A stretch of DNA of 64,000 nucleotides, taken from GCA-2720975 sp964467985. GTDB taxonomy: Bacteria > Planctomycetota > UBA1135 > GCA-002686595. The notes beneath the pieces were generated by a model. That model was not told where the DNA came from, did not search any database, and saw only the letters and a list, made by a program, of their open reading frames with translations. The position numbers and the translations under genes are program-made. Every line of letters begins with the position of its first letter. Position 1 is the first letter of the stretch. Of the stretch, positions 27,211-35,784 are shown piece by piece. Location of the stretch: positions 124,001 through 188,000 of the forward strand of contig CAYXTP010000004.1 of NCBI GenBank assembly GCA_964467985.1, given 5' to 3'.

Positions 27211-27741
27211 ATGTCCATGCTAGCCGAACTTGCCGAAGACAAGGCCGAGATGGAAATGACGCCCATGATCGACGTCACCTTCCTGCTCTTGATCTTCTTC
27301 ATGTGCACCCTCAAGTTCAAAACCCTCGAGGGCAAGCTCTCCGCCTTCCTCCCCAAAGACGTAGGCGTCAACCAGATGGACGCCGAGCCGATCGAGAAAG
27401 TCGAGATCTTGATGCGTGTCGTCAAGGACGGCACGAAGCTCAAGCGTACGGACAACGGCACGCGGCCCTACACGTCCAGCGACACCGGGCGCTATGACTG
27501 GGGCTCCGACCGTCAGATGGAGTACAACGTCGGGCCCTTCCGCACCAACGACTTGGATGCCCTGCGCACCAAGCTGGCCAAAGTCTTCAAGGATCGAAGT
27601 GGCGACGACAAGGTCCCCGCCACCATCGATGCCCGCCCCAAGACAGTCTACGAGGATGTGGTCAAGGTCCTGGACCAGGCCATTGATGCAGGCTTCACGG
27701 ACATCACGTTCGTGGGCGCCTACCCGGACCACATCGAGTAG
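27211..27741 (+). CDS. exbD: ExbD/TolR-family protein, copy 2
   Basis: A 176-residue paralogue of the preceding gene. MTPMIDVTFLLLIFFMCTL (residues 16-34) contains Asp21 at the same place. The periplasmic part includes a basic insertion (KLKRTDNGTRPYT) and ends with VVKVLDQAIDAGFTDITFVG. Paired ExbD proteins served by one ExbB are known elsewhere, so a heteromeric plug is plausible. GGAG lies ten bases before the ATG. The stop codon TAG supplies the first base of the 16-bp repeat that runs into the assembly gap. Confidence 0.93.
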   Translation: MSMLAELAEDKAEMEMTPMIDVTFLLLIFFMCTLKFKTLEGKLSAFLPKDVGVNQMDAEPIEKVEILMRVVKDGTKLKRTDNGTRPYTSSDTGRYDWGSDRQMEYNVGPFRTNDLDALRTKLAKVFKDRSGDDKVPATIDARPKTVYEDVVKVLDQAIDAGFTDITFVGAYPDHIE

Positions 27742-27772
27742 ACCCCGGACACGACTGACCCCGGACACGACT
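27741..27772. repeat. Two tandem copies of a 16-bp repeat, left of the gap
   Basis: GACCCCGGACACGACT occurs twice head to tail (27741-27756, 27757-27772), running directly into the Ns. The first base is the last base of the exbD stop codon. Confidence 0.95.
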
Positions 27773-27872
27773 NNNNNNNNNNNNNNNNNNNNNNNNNNNN
27801 NNNNNNNNNNNNNNNNNNNNNNNNNNNNNNNNNNNNNNNNNNNNNNNNNNNNNNNNNNNNNNNNNNNNNNNN
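27773..27872. other. Assembly gap of 100 Ns
   Basis: Exactly 100 unknown bases, a default scaffold-gap size, so the true length is unknown. The same tandem repeat on both sides shows that assembly broke in a repeat array. Extra genes between exbD and secretin 2 cannot be excluded. Confidence 0.98.
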
Positions 27873-27904
27873 GACCCCGGACACGACTGACCCCGGACAC
27901 GACT
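27873..27904. repeat. Two tandem copies of the same 16-bp repeat, right of the gap
   Basis: GACCCCGGACACGACT occurs again twice (27873-27888, 27889-27904) in the same orientation and phase as the left pair. It is then followed by unique sequence. Confidence 0.95.
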
Positions 27905-28378
27905 CTGGGTAGCCCGAAGATGCGGATCGAGGGTTTCGGTTGGGAGCGCTGGCGTGCCCCAGGCCTCGTCCTGCACGGGGTCGGTCGCACCCGCCGGTGA
28001 GAGCCGGGAGGATCCCTTGGGAGCTCCCTGGTCGCCCCCTGCACGGCCTGAGCAAGCTCGCTTCCAGTTGACGGTTGCCCGGCCTGTGGGGCGTACCAAG
28101 CGGGCTCGACGGACGGCTCGAAATGCGCGATTGTTCGGCTCTCGGTGTTTGACGTTTCACCCGCTCTCAGGGTATCTTCTGCCTCCTTTCCAGCGCCCAG
28201 ACGGGTGCTGAATCCCCCCTAGGACGCGCCTCCGGCGCAGCGATCGCCCGCCCACATTACCCCCCACATGTGCTCTGCCCGCTGCTTCCCTGCACAAGGG
28301 CGGTAGCCGACTCAGGTGGCACGGGTAAGCCAAGCGGCAATCGTCCCCTTCCGTATTCCCCAACTGCTGGTCAAGAGA
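27905..28378. other. 474-bp intergenic region before secretin 2
   Basis: No gene is recognised. A promoter candidate at 28149-28178 reads toward secretin 2. The remainder is GC-rich with no strong terminator. Confidence 0.6.
28149..28178 (+). promoter_or_regulatory. Candidate sigma70-type promoter for secretin 2
   Basis: TTGACG (28149-28154), 18 bases, then TATCTT (28173-28178). It lies 200 bases before the chosen start, so the 5' UTR would be long. Confidence 0.4.
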
Positions 28379-31009
28379 ATGATTCGAATGAGGATCGCCC
28401 GTACTGCCTTCCCCATCGCGTTCACGGTGCTGCTTGGCGCCTGCGCGTCAAGTCCCGACACCGTTGACGAGACTCCCGAGATGGGCGCTGCTTCCGGCCC
28501 CGCCGCGGGTGAGTCGACGGCAGCTGGAAACGCGGGTGGCGCCGCAGCCCAAGACCCCGCCGGGGCCCTGGACGCCGAGGCGCAACGCCTGGACATCCGC
28601 CAGCAGAAGCAACGTTTCCTCCTGGAGGGACACCTACTGCGCGCCGAAGAGCTCAAGCAGCACGGCCGTCTCGAGGACGCCCTGTCCGAGGCCAACCAGG
28701 CCCTGGCGATTGAGCGCGACAGTCTCGAGGCCAAGCGTCTCTTGGCAGAAATCGGCAACCTCCTGGGCGAGGATTCCGGCAGCTACACCAGCGTGGCCGC
28801 CATGCTCGGCGAACAGCACAAGATCCGCCTCGAGCAGATCCAGGCTGACGCGCAGAACAGCTTGGACGACGGCAAGCTGGCCCTCGGCCGCGGCGAGTAC
28901 GACGCCGCCATCGCGGAGCTCACCTTGACCTTGACTTTCATCCGCAACGCCCCCTACACCATCGAGTGGAACGGCCTGGACGAAGAGGCGGAGACCCTGC
29001 TGGCGCGCGCCAAGAGCGACCGCACCGAGAGCGTCGAGCGCGACCGCGAGGCCGCCCAACGGGCCGCCCACAGCGAACTCCAGGCGGCCGAGCAGAATGA
29101 GCGCGAGCGCCGCGAAGCGATCACCGCCAATATCATTGCGCAGGCCATTACGGCTTTCGAGCGCGCCGATTACGACGGCGCCATGGAGTACACGGATCAG
29201 GCCCTGCGCCGTTCCCCCCGCAATGAGCAGGCCGTCAGCATCCAAGACGCTGCCTACCGGGCAGGTCGCGACAAGGTGCGCGAAGACTACATCGAGGACA
29301 AGCGCGAAGAGTTCGCCCGCTGGCGTGAGCACCTGCAGGAGCTGCAAGTGCCCTGGACCGACGTCATCACCTTGCCCGATCCCGAAGAGTGGCGCGCCTT
29401 GACCGAGCTGCGGGCTGGCCGCCAGGGCATCGACATGTCGCGCTCGGTCTCCCCCGCCGAGGTGCAGTTGGAAGCCCAGCTGGATCAAACCATGGTGCGC
29501 CTGCCGGGCATCGAGGAAGAGGAGAGTCTGCGCGCCGTGATCAACATCGTGCGCGACTACACCGGCCTACCCTTGGTCGTGGACCCCGCCGCCGAGAACG
29601 CGGTGCTCGACGAAGCGATCTCCTTCAACCTCGACCTCGAGAATGAAGTCACGGCCCGCCAAGCGCTGAACCTGATCACCAAGCAAGCTGGCGAAGAGGT
29701 CACCTGGACCCTGCGCTACGACGCCGTGTTGGTCACGACCCGTGAGCGTGCGCGTGGCAAGCCCATGGTGCGCAACCACGACGTGCAAGACCTCATCATG
29801 GGTCTCACGGACTTCACTGGCCCGCGCATCGGGCGCCTGCGCCTGTTGGAAGATCTGGAAGACGACGACGGTGGCGGCCCCTTCGGTGGCATCCTCGAAG
29901 CACGTCGCATGATGGAAATCGAAGACCTGGCGACCCTCATTCAGGAGAATGTCGCCGTGGGTTCCTGGGAAGACGATGGCATCACCATCGAGCCGGGCGA
30001 GGGATTCATCCTGATCACGCACTCCGCCGCCGTGCAGGCTGAAGTCGACGCATTCCTCGAGGACTTGCGCCGCTTCAACTCCTCCATGGTCACCATCGAC
30101 TCCAAGTTCCTGACCGTCGGCGACAACTGGATCCAGCAGATCGGAATCGACTTCCGTGGTCTGGACAACGTCAACGTCTCGGACGTCACGAACGGCCTCG
30201 AAGACCAAGCCTCTCGGGGCTTGGACAACGGCGGAACGGGCTCCACGGGTGCCGGTGCCGCTGGCCCGCCCAGCGCTGGTTTCTACTTCGATGACGAGGG
30301 CGACGGTGACTTCCGCGCCACCACCCAGAACTTCTTCGGCACGGCCCTGGGCGACTCCCTGAGCGCCATCGGTGGTCTGTCCTTCGGGCTGACCCTGATA
30401 GACGACGCACAGATTTCCATGCTCATGCGAGCCGTTGAGAAGTCGAGCCAGTTCGAGATCGTCAACAGCCAAACCCTCTCGGTGCACGACACCCAGCGGG
30501 CCTACGTGATGGTCATCAACCAGAAAGCCTACATCCAGGACTTCGACGTTGAGGTGGCCCAGTTCCAGGCCGTCGCCGATCCGCAGATCAACGTGCTGCA
30601 CCAAGGCGTCGTGCTCGACGTGCGGCCCACGATCCACCAGGATCGCAAGTACCTGACCCTGGAGATCCAGCCCACCATCGCCAAGGTCGTGGACCTGCGC
30701 ACGGTCTCCACGACCCTGGGTGGCAACACCTCCCCTGTGGATTTCCAGCTGCCTGAGCTCGAAGTGCAGAGCGTCAACACCTCCGCCATCATCCCCGACG
30801 GCGGCACGATCCTTCTGGGTGGCTTGTCCAGCATTCGCAACATTGAGCGACGCGCAGAAATCCCGTGGATTGCAAAGGTTCCCGTCCTGGGGCTGTTCTT
30901 CAAGGAAGAAGGCTACAGCGACGAGCGTGAGTCCCTGTTGATCATGATTCGGGCCTCCATCCTGGACGTGCGCGAAGAGGTAGAGCGCAACCTGGAGCGC
31001 GGGTACTAA
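28379..31009 (+). CDS. TPR-secretin lipoprotein (type II/III secretion pore family), copy 2
   Basis: An 876-residue paralogue of the secretin at 18244, with the same order: lipobox LLGAC (Cys22), low-complexity linker, TPR-like and coiled helices (about 60-330), an N-domain (about 375-470), and a secretin domain ending in IIPDGGTILLGG and AKVPVLGLFF. DFDVEVA lies at 721-727. It differs in lacking a copy-1-like loop and in ending right after RASILDVREEVERNLERGY. It is predicted to be an outer-membrane ring. The ATG at 28379 opens with the signal peptide; an in-frame GTG at 28316 and an ATG at 28388 are alternatives. A terminator follows. Confidence 0.87.
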   Translation: MIRMRIARTAFPIAFTVLLGACASSPDTVDETPEMGAASGPAAGESTAAGNAGGAAAQDPAGALDAEAQRLDIRQQKQRFLLEGHLLRAEELKQHGRLEDALSEANQALAIERDSLEAKRLLAEIGNLLGEDSGSYTSVAAMLGEQHKIRLEQIQADAQNSLDDGKLALGRGEYDAAIAELTLTLTFIRNAPYTIEWNGLDEEAETLLARAKSDRTESVERDREAAQRAAHSELQAAEQNERERREAITANIIAQAITAFERADYDGAMEYTDQALRRSPRNEQAVSIQDAAYRAGRDKVREDYIEDKREEFARWREHLQELQVPWTDVITLPDPEEWRALTELRAGRQGIDMSRSVSPAEVQLEAQLDQTMVRLPGIEEEESLRAVINIVRDYTGLPLVVDPAAENAVLDEAISFNLDLENEVTARQALNLITKQAGEEVTWTLRYDAVLVTTRERARGKPMVRNHDVQDLIMGLTDFTGPRIGRLRLLEDLEDDDGGGPFGGILEARRMMEIEDLATLIQENVAVGSWEDDGITIEPGEGFILITHSAAVQAEVDAFLEDLRRFNSSMVTIDSKFLTVGDNWIQQIGIDFRGLDNVNVSDVTNGLEDQASRGLDNGGTGSTGAGAAGPPSAGFYFDDEGDGDFRATTQNFFGTALGDSLSAIGGLSFGLTLIDDAQISMLMRAVEKSSQFEIVNSQTLSVHDTQRAYVMVINQKAYIQDFDVEVAQFQAVADPQINVLHQGVVLDVRPTIHQDRKYLTLEIQPTIAKVVDLRTVSTTLGGNTSPVDFQLPELEVQSVNTSAIIPDGGTILLGGLSSIRNIERRAEIPWIAKVPVLGLFFKEEGYSDERESLLIMIRASILDVREEVERNLERGY

Positions 31010-31011
31010 GT

Positions 31012-31063
31012 CTGCTCCTGCTGCGTCTGCGCCTGCTGCGTCTGCTCCGGCTGCGTCTGCTTG
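31012..31063. repeat. 15-bp minisatellite just after the secretin 2 stop
   Basis: CTGCTCCTGCTGCGT (31012-31026), CTGCGCCTGCTGCGT (31027-31041) and CTGCTCCGGCTGCGT (31042-31056) follow one another, then a partial fourth unit. It begins two bases after the TAA. Confidence 0.85.
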
Positions 31064-31083
31064 TGGCAAGTCGCGCCTGAGAC

Positions 31084-31124
31084 ACAAGCCCCGTTGGCCC
31101 ACGCCGGCGGGGCTTGTTTTCTTT
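31084..31124 (+). terminator. Intrinsic terminator after secretin 2
   Basis: ACAAGCCCCG (31084-31093) pairs with CGGGGCTTGT (31108-31117) around a 14-base loop, followed by a T-rich tract TTTTCTTT. It lies 75 bases after the stop. Confidence 0.85.
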
Positions 31125-31157
31125 GAATGCCGGACCCTGGGCTCTCCTCCGAGGGCG

Positions 31158-31163
31158 TATCCT
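31158..31163 (+). promoter_or_regulatory. Probable -10 element (TATCCT) for a leaderless HAD gene
   Basis: TATCCT ends nine bases before the ATG at 31173, downstream of the secretin terminator. No ribosome site is present. Confidence 0.5.
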
Positions 31164-31172
31164 GATCCGGCC

Positions 31173-31901
31173 ATGACCGATCTGCGCGCCGTCCTGTTTG
31201 ACATCGACGACACCCTGTTCTCCACCACGGTGTTCGCTTCGAGGGCTCGTCAGGAGGCAGTACGTGCCATGGTGCGCATGGGGCTCGCCGCTAGCGAAGA
31301 GGAGGTCTTCCGCGAATTGCAGGAGGTCTTGCGCGAGTTCGGCTCCAACTACTCGCAGCACTACCAAAAGCTGCTCATGCGACTGCCAAGGGCCGTCCTG
31401 GGGAACCTCAACGCGGCCTTGGTGGAGAGCGCTGGCGTGGTAGCCTACCACGACACCAAGTTCGGCAGCCTGGAGCCCTTCCCCGATGTGCTGCCTCTGC
31501 TAGCCAAGTTGCAAGGCGTGGGTATACAGACCGGAATCATCACCCACGGCTGGACCATCAAGCAGGCCGAGAAGCTGATTCGGCTCGGCATCCTGCCCCA
31601 CGTCGACCCGGAGGCGGTGTTCATTTCCGACCAGGTGGGTATCTCGAAACCCAACCCCAAGCTCTACGCCCTGGCACTCGAGCGTCTGGGACTCGAACCT
31701 CAGCAAGTGATGTACGTAGGCGATAATCTCGAGCATGACATCGCCCCACCGGCCTCATTGGGTATTCACACCGTCTGGGCTCGCAGGGCAGCCAAGGCAG
31801 ATCAAGATCTCGAGGCCGCCCAGCCAGACCACGTGGTCGATGACTTCGGGGAGCTGGAGTCTGTGCTGCGAGACCACTACGGGGCACTGCCCTCGTCCTG
31901 A
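31173..31901 (+). CDS. HAD-superfamily hydrolase
   Basis: A 242-residue soluble protein with the four HAD motifs: DIDDT (10-14, nucleophile Asp10 and acid Asp12), the Thr in GIITHGWTIKQAEKL, the Lys in SKPNPKLYALAL, and VGDNLEHDI. A helical cap lies between motifs 1 and 2. This layout matches phosphoglycolate-phosphatase-like and TIGR02253-like phosphatases acting on small phosphorylated metabolites. The substrate is unknown. It is transcribed after a terminator, so it is independent of the secretin locus. Confidence 0.9.
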   Translation: MTDLRAVLFDIDDTLFSTTVFASRARQEAVRAMVRMGLAASEEEVFRELQEVLREFGSNYSQHYQKLLMRLPRAVLGNLNAALVESAGVVAYHDTKFGSLEPFPDVLPLLAKLQGVGIQTGIITHGWTIKQAEKLIRLGILPHVDPEAVFISDQVGISKPNPKLYALALERLGLEPQQVMYVGDNLEHDIAPPASLGIHTVWARRAAKADQDLEAAQPDHVVDDFGELESVLRDHYGALPSS

Positions 31902-31940
31902 GCGGACAGCCAACCCATCACGCCCAAACTCGACCTCCTA

Positions 31941-34289
31941 GTGAACCTGGTGAAGCCCTTGCTCCGGAACCCTCTCGCCTTGGCGATTCACGGCACCCTC
32001 GCCCTGCCCGTCCTGGCGATTCTGTTCGCGACCGGCTCCGCGGCTCAGTCCCCGGTCGTTGCTGGCCTCGAGGGACAGCACGGTCTCAGCCAACAAGAAA
32101 TGGGCCAAGTCCTGCTCTCGGAGTTGGGCTGCGCCAACTGCCACGGCACGAGCCGGCCCGCGCGACCGTCGGCACCGCGACTCACCGACGTGGGCGGCCG
32201 CTTGGCACCCGGCTACATAGAACGTTTCATCGCTGACCCGAACGGGACGCAACCCGGGACTCGCATGCCGGACGTGCTGGGGCAGGTGGATGCAACAGAG
32301 CGAGCCGCAGTGGCCCGCAGCCTGACCCATTTCCTAGTCTCGCGATCAGAGCATCCATTCGCCACGACCTCCTTGCTGAGAGATGAATCCCTGCAAGCTA
32401 GGGGTAGGATGCTCTTCCGGCGCGTGGGCTGTGTCGCTTGTCACGGACCGGGAATGGCGGCTGAAGGTGAGCCAGCGGAGCCGCCTGCAGGTCTACGCCA
32501 CGTGCCCGCCAAGTACAGTCAGGCTTCCCTCGCGGCCTTCTTGTTTCAGCCTCTGCATGTGCGTCCCGGGGGCCGCATGCCTGACATGGGTCTCAATCAA
32601 GGCGAGGCGCAAGCCCTGGCACACTACCTGCTCGACGGCCAACAGCCTTCCTCGGGGAGCTTCGAAGTCGACCCGCAGCTGGTGCATACCGGCCGCGTGC
32701 ACTTCGGAGAACTAGGCTGCGCCAACTGCCACACCGACCTGGACGTCGCCCCCCTACCCCCAACGACGCCACTGAAGGCCTCCGAGACGCTCAGTGGATG
32801 CATGGCTGATGCAGGGGCCGCACGGTTCTCTCTGTCTGACGTGCAACGTGACGCTCTGCAGCTCGCCAGCGCCCACACGGCTGTACCACTTGGGCCCGAC
32901 CCCGCGCGGACGATTGCCCGCACTCTGGCTGAATTCAACTGCCTCGCCTGCCATGGGCGCGACGGCCATGGCGGTCCACAGGAAGCCTGGCGGCCGCATT
33001 TTCAGACAACAGAATTTGAGTTGGGAGACGAGGCGCGAATTCCCCCGGACTTGACCGGAGTCGGGGCCAAGCTGACGCGCGCTTGGATGGAGCAGGTGCT
33101 CTTCGACGGGGCCAGTGTGCGGGCCTACATGCTGACGCGCATGCCACGCTTCGGGGCGGCCAACCTCGCTCACTTACCCCAAGCCTTCGAAGCGGCGGAC
33201 GAGCCTCGAGAGGTCACCCTGCGCCCGGCCAACAGCAAGTGGAAAGACGGTGAGTGGGCCAAGGTGGCGCGAGAGGCAGGCAGACAACTGCTGGGAAACG
33301 AGGGTCTGGGATGTGTCTTGTGCCACGACTTCAACTCTCACCCCTCCCCGGGCCAACGCGGACTCGACCTGATTTCCTCGCCCGATCGGCTGCGGCCCGC
33401 CTGGTTCATGGACTTCCTGGTGGCGCCCGAGAAGCTGCGGCCCGGAATCGTCATGCCCCAGTCCTGGCCCGCTGGTGTGGCCGTGCACGACGGCATCCTG
33501 GATGGAGACACCCAGGCACAGCTGGAGGCAATTTGGTTCTACCTATCCTTGGGACGCTCCGCGGCGGACCCGGTGGGCATTCGAACGCAAGGATCGCACC
33601 TGACCGTGGGCGAGCGCGTGCTCACCTACCGCGGTCGCAGTGGAATCGCCGGCTACCGTGGCATTGCCGTTGGGTTTCCGGAGCACCTCTCGTACGCCTT
33701 CAACGCTCAGAACGGAACCCTCAGCGGCCTCTGGAAGGGGGAGTTCGTGTCGGTCAATTGGAACGGTCAAGGATCGGGCAACTTCAATCCCAAGGCTAGG
33801 GCCGTGACCTTGCCCCAGGACGTAACGTTCTGCCGGCTAGACGATGTCAAACAGGCTTGGCCGCTCGCGCCGACGATGAACGACGAGCAGCCGATCAACC
33901 CCAACCCGCTCTATGCCCGCAACCTCGGCTACCGTTTCCGAGGGTACTACATGGGCCAGCAGGACCGACCGACGTTCATGTACTCGAGTGGCCCCGTCGA
34001 GATCGAGGATTCGAGCCAGGTGGTCGAGGTTGCCGGACAGAACCGGCTCCAGCGTTCCCTGGTTTTCACGGCCACCGAGGCGGACACCCTTTCCATGCGC
34101 GTGCTGACCGGATTGATCGTGAGCCCCTCGCCAGGGGTCTTCGCGACGCCCGATCTGCGCGTGACCTTGCCTGACCTGGCCCCCATCCTCCGACCGGGAA
34201 TCGCAGAGGCTACCCAGGAGCTTCTGCTTCAGATCCATCTGGAGCCTGGCCAGACCTCGATCACACTGAACTATGAACTGCTGCGCTAG
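31941..34289 (+). CDS. Five-heme c-type cytochrome with C-terminal beta domain
   Basis: A 782-residue protein read from a GTG, with a signal peptide (about 15-36). Five CxxCH heme sites: CANCH (64-68), CVACH (164-168), CANCH (260-264), CLACH (334-338) and CVLCH (458-462). Several have downstream Met candidates for the distal ligand (TRMPD, GRMPDM, TRMPRF, VMPQS). After residue 520 the protein is beta-rich and heme-free (GFPEHLSYAFNAQNGTLSGL), a module I recall from PVC heme proteins acting with sugar-oxidising propellers. It is a periplasmic electron carrier or oxidase subunit. It overlaps the next gene by 17 bases. No ribosome site is clear. Confidence 0.88.
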   Translation: MNLVKPLLRNPLALAIHGTLALPVLAILFATGSAAQSPVVAGLEGQHGLSQQEMGQVLLSELGCANCHGTSRPARPSAPRLTDVGGRLAPGYIERFIADPNGTQPGTRMPDVLGQVDATERAAVARSLTHFLVSRSEHPFATTSLLRDESLQARGRMLFRRVGCVACHGPGMAAEGEPAEPPAGLRHVPAKYSQASLAAFLFQPLHVRPGGRMPDMGLNQGEAQALAHYLLDGQQPSSGSFEVDPQLVHTGRVHFGELGCANCHTDLDVAPLPPTTPLKASETLSGCMADAGAARFSLSDVQRDALQLASAHTAVPLGPDPARTIARTLAEFNCLACHGRDGHGGPQEAWRPHFQTTEFELGDEARIPPDLTGVGAKLTRAWMEQVLFDGASVRAYMLTRMPRFGAANLAHLPQAFEAADEPREVTLRPANSKWKDGEWAKVAREAGRQLLGNEGLGCVLCHDFNSHPSPGQRGLDLISSPDRLRPAWFMDFLVAPEKLRPGIVMPQSWPAGVAVHDGILDGDTQAQLEAIWFYLSLGRSAADPVGIRTQGSHLTVGERVLTYRGRSGIAGYRGIAVGFPEHLSYAFNAQNGTLSGLWKGEFVSVNWNGQGSGNFNPKARAVTLPQDVTFCRLDDVKQAWPLAPTMNDEQPINPNPLYARNLGYRFRGYYMGQQDRPTFMYSSGPVEIEDSSQVVEVAGQNRLQRSLVFTATEADTLSMRVLTGLIVSPSPGVFATPDLRVTLPDLAPILRPGIAEATQELLLQIHLEPGQTSITLNYELLR

Positions 34290-35775
34290 ACTGGCGGTCC
34301 TAGCCGTCTGGGGGCTGACCGTCTCCAATTCCCCGGGGGCCGTGCCTGCGGGTGGCGAGGACTTGGGAGCGACCTGGGGCACGGCGAGCCGCGAACGGGC
34401 CTACTACCGAGTGGTCCCCCTGGCCATCCCGGAAGGACTGGTGATCGAGGCCGGAGCGTTTTGCGCCTTGCCGGATGGCCGCATGGCCGTTGGCACGCGA
34501 CGCGGAGACATCTACTTGATGGATGGGGTGGACGGGGAGAAGCCCGAACCCTCGTTCCACCTGTTTGCCACAGGGTTGGATGAGATCTTTGGGTTGGAAC
34601 AGCGGGATCAAGACCTGTACGTCACTCAGAGCTGCGAGCTCACGCGACTTCGGGACACGAATGGCAACGGCCGCGCGGACCGCTTCGAGACCGTCTCCGA
34701 TGAGTGGGGCTACGACAACTACCACGAGTACGCCTTCGGATCCAAGTTCGATGCCGAGGGCAACCTGCACGTGGCTCTGGGCCTATCGAATTCCTACCAC
34801 TCGCGCGCCCTGTTCCGGGGTTGGGCGCTGCGTGTCACCCCCGATGGGCAGACCCTGCCCATCGCCAGCGGCATGCGCAGTCCGGGCGGCATCGGGGCCA
34901 ACGAGCACGGAGCTCTGATGTACATCGAGAGCCAGGGGCCCTGGAATTCAGCCTGCAGCCTGAAGGCCATCACACCCGGCGCCTTCCTGGGGCACCCGGC
35001 GAGCTACAACTGGTACCCCTACGCGCCCAACCTGGGCGACGCGCCAGAGATGCCCGACTCCGGTTCGCGAGTGCGCATCGAGAGCCAGCGTTTGCCGGAA
35101 CTGCAGCCCTACGCGGTTGTCTTTCCCTACATCCGCATGGGTCGCTCCATCACCGGCTTCGGCGTCGATCGCAGCGGCGGCCGCTTCGGCCCCTTCGAAG
35201 ACCAGATGTTCCTGGGCGACTTCAGCCTGTCTCTGGTGATGCGCGCCACCACGGAACAAATCGATGGAGTCTGGCAAGGCGCCTGCTACCCGTTCCGAGA
35301 AGGCCTCTCGACGGGCATCTTGAACCTCACCTTCACCGAAGGTGGGCGCCTGCTCACGGGGGGCACCAACCGCGGCTGGCCCGTGCGCGGCCTGCAGCCG
35401 TTCGCCCTCGAACGCCTCGAGTGGACCGGGGTCATGCCCTTCGAGATCCACAGCATCCGCATCACGCACGACGGTTTCCGCGTTCGATTCACCAAGCCTA
35501 TCGAACCTCTGACTGGAGAGAACACCGACAGCTACAAGATGGGGACCTTCACCCACATCTACCATGCCGGGTACGGCGGTCCCGAAGTGGATCAGACCGT
35601 GCCAGAGGTTAGGTCGGTGCACCTGTCGGACGACGGGCTGGAGGCCACGTTGACCTTGAATACTCTGGAGCTCGGCCACGTGCACGAGTTCGACCTGGGG
35701 GCGCTGCGTTCACAAGATGGCGAGACGCTCGTCCACCGCCATGCCTATTACACAGTCAACGCTGTGCCGCGCTGA
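34273..35775 (+). CDS. Secreted beta-propeller protein (sorbosone-dehydrogenase-like)
   Basis: A 500-residue protein with an N-terminal signal (1-24). The propeller blades resemble PVC sorbosone/glucose dehydrogenase-like proteins: PEGLVIEAGAFCALPDGRMAV, DTNGNGRADRFETV (an acidic calcium-type loop near 125-137), GGIGANEHGALMYIESQGPW and LTGGTNRGWPVRG. The last 120 or so residues form a separate beta domain. The 17-base overlap with the five-heme cytochrome suggests a two-protein periplasmic oxidase passing electrons to the cytochrome. The substrate is unknown and cofactor residues cannot be assigned by eye. Confidence 0.82.
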   Translation: MNCCARLAVLAVWGLTVSNSPGAVPAGGEDLGATWGTASRERAYYRVVPLAIPEGLVIEAGAFCALPDGRMAVGTRRGDIYLMDGVDGEKPEPSFHLFATGLDEIFGLEQRDQDLYVTQSCELTRLRDTNGNGRADRFETVSDEWGYDNYHEYAFGSKFDAEGNLHVALGLSNSYHSRALFRGWALRVTPDGQTLPIASGMRSPGGIGANEHGALMYIESQGPWNSACSLKAITPGAFLGHPASYNWYPYAPNLGDAPEMPDSGSRVRIESQRLPELQPYAVVFPYIRMGRSITGFGVDRSGGRFGPFEDQMFLGDFSLSLVMRATTEQIDGVWQGACYPFREGLSTGILNLTFTEGGRLLTGGTNRGWPVRGLQPFALERLEWTGVMPFEIHSIRITHDGFRVRFTKPIEPLTGENTDSYKMGTFTHIYHAGYGGPEVDQTVPEVRSVHLSDDGLEATLTLNTLELGHVHEFDLGALRSQDGETLVHRHAYYTVNAVPR

Positions 35776-35784
35776 GGCATCCGG

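Noticed and set aside
27741..27904. CRISPR array at the repeat flanking the gap
   Set aside because: Units are 16 bp, directly abutting without spacers, and no cas genes are present.
18244..31009. A standard type II secretion or type IV pilus operon
   Set aside because: Only secretins are present; no GspE/PilB ATPase, GspF/PilC or prepilin-like genes occur in the window.
29567..31228. Minus-strand open frame (553 codons) opposite secretin 2
   Set aside because: It runs through the minisatellite and terminator and mirrors the secretin codons. No homology pattern is visible.
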